Below, in pieces: positions 59,869-64,000 of a stretch of 64,000 bases of DNA. This DNA comes from Bradyrhizobium sp. LTSP849. Lineage in GTDB: Bacteria; Pseudomonadota; Alphaproteobacteria; Rhizobiales; Xanthobacteraceae. The notes beneath the pieces were generated by a model. The model ran no database searches, was not told where the DNA came from, and saw only the letters and a program-made list of their open reading frames with translations. The position numbers and the translations under genes are program-made. Numbering within the stretch: position 1 is the stretch's first letter; each line of letters opens with the position of its first letter. Location of the stretch: positions 259,001 to 323,000 of the forward strand of contig NZ_JYMR01000018.1 of NCBI RefSeq assembly GCF_000938255.1. Reading direction: 5' to 3'.

Positions 59869-59945
59869 GAGCATGATTCGGACCCGGAGGACCGCGTTAG
59901 CGCAAAGTGTGAAGCGGTTTTCCGAAAGGATCATGCTCAAACAAT
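59869..59945. repeat. Palindromic intergenic repeat, family 2 (long form)
   Basis: GAGCATGATTCGGACCCGG then ACCGCGTTAGCGCAAAGTGT, ending CGAAAGGATCATGCTC. Same ends as the copies at 31524 and 42921, with an insertion of about 20 bases in the left half also seen in the 36777 copy. Confidence 0.82.
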
Positions 59946-60027
59946 AGAATCGGCGCCACCGTAGTGGGTTTTGGCCGTCGGTTGAATCGGAAAGCTTGGG
60001 CCCAGATCTGTAAAAAACATAGTCGGC

Positions 60028-60057
60028 AAAAAAGAAGGCCGCCCGGAGGCGGCCTTC
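60028..60057 (-). terminator. Terminator of the groESL operon
   Basis: Ten-bp perfect stem GAAGGCCGCC and GGCGGCCTTC with a 4-base loop, followed (minus-strand direction) by a T6 run at 60033-60028. It lies 26 bp beyond the groL stop codon. Confidence 0.88.
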
Positions 60058-60082
60058 GCAACATTGCATTGGAACGAATGGC

Positions 60083-61726
<1,644 letters not shown>

Positions 61727-61817
61727 TTATTCGCGATGGATCTTGTTTCGTGATGTGTCTTGTGTGTTCGTCGCATCAATTCCGGGACCCGCTAGGGCGA
61801 GCCCGGCGGAATGATGG

Positions 61818-61842
61818 ATGCCCGGACCTGATGATCCGGGCA
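61818..61842. promoter_or_regulatory. Hairpin in the groES-groEL spacer
   Basis: Nine-bp inverted repeat ATGCCCGGA and TCCGGGCAT with an 8-base loop in the 162-bp spacer. No T run follows, so it is not a standard terminator. It might affect the ratio of groES to groEL mRNA, or simply be a fragment of the family 3 repeat (it shares ATGCCCGG). Confidence 0.45.
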
Positions 61843-61873
61843 TGGCATTCAGCGGCCGTTCAGGCGTCTGGCC

Positions 61874-62170
61874 TTAGGCCATCACGCCCATGATGTCCGA
61901 CTCTTTCATGATCAGAAGATCTTCGTTGTCGATCTTGACCTCGGTGCCCGACCATTTGCCGAACAGCACGCGGTCGCCGACCTTGAGGTCGATCGGGATC
62001 AGCTTGCCCGCCTCGTCGCGGCCGCCGGGGCCAACGGCGACGATTTCGCCCTGGGACGGCTTTTCCTTGGCGGTGTCGGGAATGATGATGCCGCCCTTGG
62101 TCTTTGCTTCGGCATCGATACGTTTGACCACGACACGGTCATGCAGCGGACGAAATTTGGACTTAGCCAT
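61874..62170 (-). CDS. groS: 10 kDa co-chaperonin GroES
   Basis: A 98-residue co-chaperonin, standard length. The sequence [20 protein letters not shown] leads into the mobile loop [17 protein letters not shown], followed by [18 protein letters not shown] and [14 protein letters not shown]. It caps the GroEL ring. Its start at 62170 has AAGGG seven bases upstream; earlier frame residues are not GroES. A CIRCE element precedes it at 62267-62293. Confidence 0.97.
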   Translation of the reverse strand: MAKSKFRPLHDRVVVKRIDAEAKTKGGIIIPDTAKEKPSQGEIVAVGPGGRDEAGKLIPIDLKVGDRVLFGKWSGTEVKIDNEDLLIMKESDIMGVMA

Positions 62171-62266
62171 GACGTTTCCCTTTGGAGGCTCGGTTTTCCG
62201 AAAGCAGCGGAGGTGGGTGAGGGCAGCGCTGCCATCCATCCTCTTGCCGAGGATCGAACAGCGCGC

Positions 62267-62293
62267 TTAGCAATCGGTCTTCCCGAGTGCTAA
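62267..62293. promoter_or_regulatory. CIRCE element (HrcA-binding)
   Basis: TTAGCAATC - 9 bases - GAGTGCTAA: the canonical inverted repeat TTAGCACTC-N9-GAGTGCTAA with a single substitution (C to A in the left arm). It lies just downstream of the promoter, about 100 bp before groS, exactly where the HrcA repressor binds. Confidence 0.9.
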
Positions 62294-62297
62294 TAGT

Positions 62298-62333
62298 GCG
62301 CCCGGGAATATGGCTTGGCTGCGATCCTGTCAA
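62298..62333 (-). promoter_or_regulatory. groESL promoter
   Basis: Minus strand: -35 TTGACA (62333-62328) and -10 TATTCC (62310-62305) with a 17-bp spacer; the predicted start site is near 62298, right next to the CIRCE element. This is a housekeeping-type promoter, and no sigma-32 motif was recognised. Confidence 0.6.
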
Positions 62334-62489
62334 GCAAAGGTGGTTAAGCGATTGGTGAGGCGGATATAGGATGATGGCATTGGAAACTCGTTCGGGGCGC
62401 AGGCGTATATTAGGACGTCATTGCTCCGCCAGCGGTTTTGCGCTTGGCTGCGGGAGGGGTGCGGCCGTGGTCTTGCTCGGGGGAATGCT

Positions 62490-63011
62490 ATGATCAGTTC
62501 AGCTCACGCACGGACGGTTGCCAATCTGGCGGCGGCCTCTTGCCTGGCGCTGCTGCTTGGCGCCTGCGGCGGCGGCTTGAGCCTGCCGTCTTTTTCGTCA
62601 TCCTCGCCGCCGCCCGCGGCCGAGCCCGGCGTCGGGCCGGAAATGCCGGCGTCGATCCGCGCCGACGAGATCGTCGGCCGCTGGGGGCTCGCCTCTTTCC
62701 AGAACCCGGCCGACCGTGCCCGTACCGAGGCGGCGGCCCGGGCCCAGTGCAAGAATCCTTACGTGATCGGCGCCGGGACCTCCGGCGGCGTGGTCATGCA
62801 TCTGGCCGACCAGGCAACACCGCAGGAATTGCGGCTGAAGGGCTCGCCCGGCGGCAAGAACTATATCGGCCCGTCCGGCCCGACGCCCGGCGAGCAGGAC
62901 CGCGAGATCGTCTCCTTCGACGGCCGCGTCATGATCACCCGCTTCGTCGACAAGGACGCCGCCACCCGCTACGGCAACATGGTCTACGTCCGCTGCGCGC
63001 CAAGGGCGTGA
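62490..63011 (+). CDS. Lipoprotein, hypothetical
   Basis: A 173-residue lipoprotein. The signal sequence ends in LLLGAC, a lipobox with Cys at about 27, followed by a Ser/Pro-rich linker. The mature domain contains GRWGLASFQNPADRARTEAA, then QCKNPYVIGAGTSGGVVM and REIVSFDGRVMITRFVDK, probably a beta-rich fold. Cysteines 91 and near the C-terminus could pair. I recognise no function. The start at 62490 follows GGGGGAATGCT; the longer frame upstream is not supported. The divergent groESL operon lies next to it. Confidence 0.68.
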   Translation: MISSAHARTVANLAAASCLALLLGACGGGLSLPSFSSSSPPPAAEPGVGPEMPASIRADEIVGRWGLASFQNPADRARTEAAARAQCKNPYVIGAGTSGGVVMHLADQATPQELRLKGSPGGKNYIGPSGPTPGEQDREIVSFDGRVMITRFVDKDAATRYGNMVYVRCAPRA

Positions 63012-63032
63012 TCGGGGTACCCGTCTAACCAC

Positions 63033-63070
63033 TCGTCATTGCGAGGAGCGAAGCGACGAAGCAATGACGA
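63033..63070. repeat. Short palindromic repeat, family 5 (CGTCATTGCGAGGAGCGAAG)
   Basis: CGTCATTGCGAGGAGCGAAG then CGACGAAGCAATGACGA: an imperfect dyad with ends TCATTGC and GCAATGA. This type of element is frequent between genes of this genus. It is adjacent to the terminator at 63078. Confidence 0.72.
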
Positions 63071-63077
63071 ACAACAA

Positions 63078-63103
63078 AAAACGCCGGCTCTCGCCGGCGT
63101 TTT
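63078..63103. terminator. Bidirectional terminator
   Basis: AAAACGCCGG and CCGGCGTTTT, a perfect 10-bp stem with a 6-base loop; A and T runs on either side allow termination in both directions, serving the convergent lipoprotein and CheZ-like genes. Confidence 0.85.
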
Positions 63104-63126
63104 GCTTTTTCGTTTGTCGCGTCCGG

Positions 63127-63912
63127 TCAGTCGAACAGCGCGTCGATGTCGTCCTGCGAGGCGTGGCCGACGTCGCCGGCGAGCTTCGGGCCGTTGAGAA
63201 GCTTGTCGTCGTCGCTGCGGGTGTCGACCTGCGCCGGCACGTGCGACTTGATCGCGTCGACGCCGCCCCAGATGTCCATCATCGCATTGATGTGCTGCTC
63301 GATGAATTTCATCGTGCCCATGACCTTGCTGATGCGCTGGCCGGTCAGGTCCTGGAAGTTGCAGGCCTCGAAGATCGAGATGACGCGTTCCTGGATGTCG
63401 TCGGCCAGGCGCTTCTGCTGATCGGCCGACTGGACCTTGGACATCGCACTGGCCGCCTGGTCGATCGATTCAGCAGCTTCGAGGATCTGCTGGGTCGCCT
63501 GCTCGGTGCCGCCGACCACGGCGCCGAGCTCGCCATTGACCTTGGCCATTTCGCCGCCGTCAAAGCTCTTGCCGTGCAGCGTCGCGATCTCGCGCTTGGT
63601 ACGATCGATGGCGTCATGGATGAGGTCGAGCTCGACCTTCAGCTTCTCGCACTGCTCGATCTGAGCCCGGTAGGTCTCAAGCATGGTGCGCGCGTCGGTA
63701 AGCTCCTGGGCCGTGGAGGCGTCGATCGCCGCCATGGCCGCGCTGCCGGACAAGGGCGCAGGCGTAATGCCCTTCGCCATCTGTGCGCGGATCGCACGCA
63801 GCTCCGCCATGATCTCGCTATGCATCGGCGCTGCCTCCTCAATCATTTCGGGGCTGGGCATCTCGCCGACAATAGCCTCCTCGACACGAAAACGTTTGCG
63901 GTGAATAGCCAT
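63127..63912 (-). CDS. cheZ: CheZ-like protein phosphatase
   Basis: A 261-residue mostly helical protein. The core has FEACNFQDLTGQRISKVMGT near residue 185, the CheZ active-site motif with conserved Asp and Gln, in a long helix; the segment before it (QILEAAESIDQAASAMSKVQ) resembles the other arm of the four-helix bundle. The C-terminus ends SQDDIDALFD, the acidic peptide that binds CheY in CheZ-type phosphatases. It would dephosphorylate CheY-P and terminate chemotaxis signals. The start at 63912 has GGGGGGAG six bases upstream; no other che gene is in the window. Confidence 0.85.
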   Translation of the reverse strand: MAIHRKRFRVEEAIVGEMPSPEMIEEAAPMHSEIMAELRAIRAQMAKGITPAPLSGSAAMAAIDASTAQELTDARTMLETYRAQIEQCEKLKVELDLIHDAIDRTKREIATLHGKSFDGGEMAKVNGELGAVVGGTEQATQQILEAAESIDQAASAMSKVQSADQQKRLADDIQERVISIFEACNFQDLTGQRISKVMGTMKFIEQHINAMMDIWGGVDAIKSHVPAQVDTRSDDDKLLNGPKLAGDVGHASQDDIDALFD

Positions 63913-64000
63913 TAGGAACTCCCCCCACCTCACTCACGCGTCTTTTTAGGCAGAAGCGATTTAACACGGAGTTCACGGCCGGAACTGTTGTGCGGCCGCG

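Overview
The window reads as chromosomal DNA of a Bradyrhizobium-like alphaproteobacterium (order Hyphomicrobiales). This rests on high GC, dense short operons, a CIRCE-controlled groESL pair, the fused 1155-residue indolepyruvate ferredoxin oxidoreductase, a Bug-family binding protein, a TIGR02001-type outer membrane protein, and several families of intergenic palindromes of the kind common in that genus. No rRNA, convincing tRNA, CRISPR array, prophage or insertion sequence was found. The genus is an inference from gene style, not a database match.

Layout. 1-4955: tail of a D-amino-acid aminotransferase, an AhpD-like protein, and an EmrB/EmrA drug-efflux pair divergent from a LysR regulator, with a repeated operator-like sequence upstream of both efflux genes. 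5069-13984: amidase, indolepyruvate oxidoreductase with a divergent Lrp regulator, and a three-gene catabolic operon (FAH-family hydrolase, flavin monooxygenase, malate/lactate dehydrogenase-like enzyme). 14291-18406: a very large c-di-GMP protein with five tandem GAF repeats, GGDEF and EAL. 18944-31523: a surface-polysaccharide cluster (galE, WecG/TagA-type transferase, Wzz/BY-kinase-like protein, methyltransferases, three glycosyltransferases, an O-antigen-ligase-like polymerase or ligase, a CelD-type acyltransferase). 31585-34227: a predicted 44-residue protein, WrbA and pirin with a divergent LysR regulator. 34235-34917: a RAYT transposase flanked by its probable REP substrates; three more REPIN-like copies lie at 195, 4972 and 10645.

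35359-41741: binding protein, small Cys-containing secreted protein, nucleotide cyclase, YbaK and haloacid dehalogenase genes, then a 1.8-kb segment (broken rhodanese gene, Tat-exported superoxide dismutase, DUF1080-like protein) bounded by a 26-bp direct repeat that copies the start of the dehalogenase gene, then an amidohydrolase. 42040-45943: ribosomal protein L36, a TPR protein, small proteins, an alpha/beta hydrolase, a HigBA toxin-antitoxin pair with a readable promoter/operator, and a cytochrome c. 46210-52071: glycolate oxidase glcD, then an acyltransferase and a monooxygenase, then glcE-glcF. 52141-63912: histone-H1-like protein, outer membrane protein, SbmA/YddA-type ABC transporter, lactate/glycolate permease, hypothetical proteins, groESL, a lipoprotein and a CheZ-like phosphatase.

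Probable joint functions: the permease (LldP/GlcA family) may feed glycolate or lactate to GlcDEF; the 19-31 kb cluster builds or modifies an exported polysaccharide; the RAYT probably mobilises or maintains the GTAG-headed REP elements scattered through the window. Starts were moved from the longest reading frame where a Shine-Dalgarno sequence, signal peptide or family boundary supported it.
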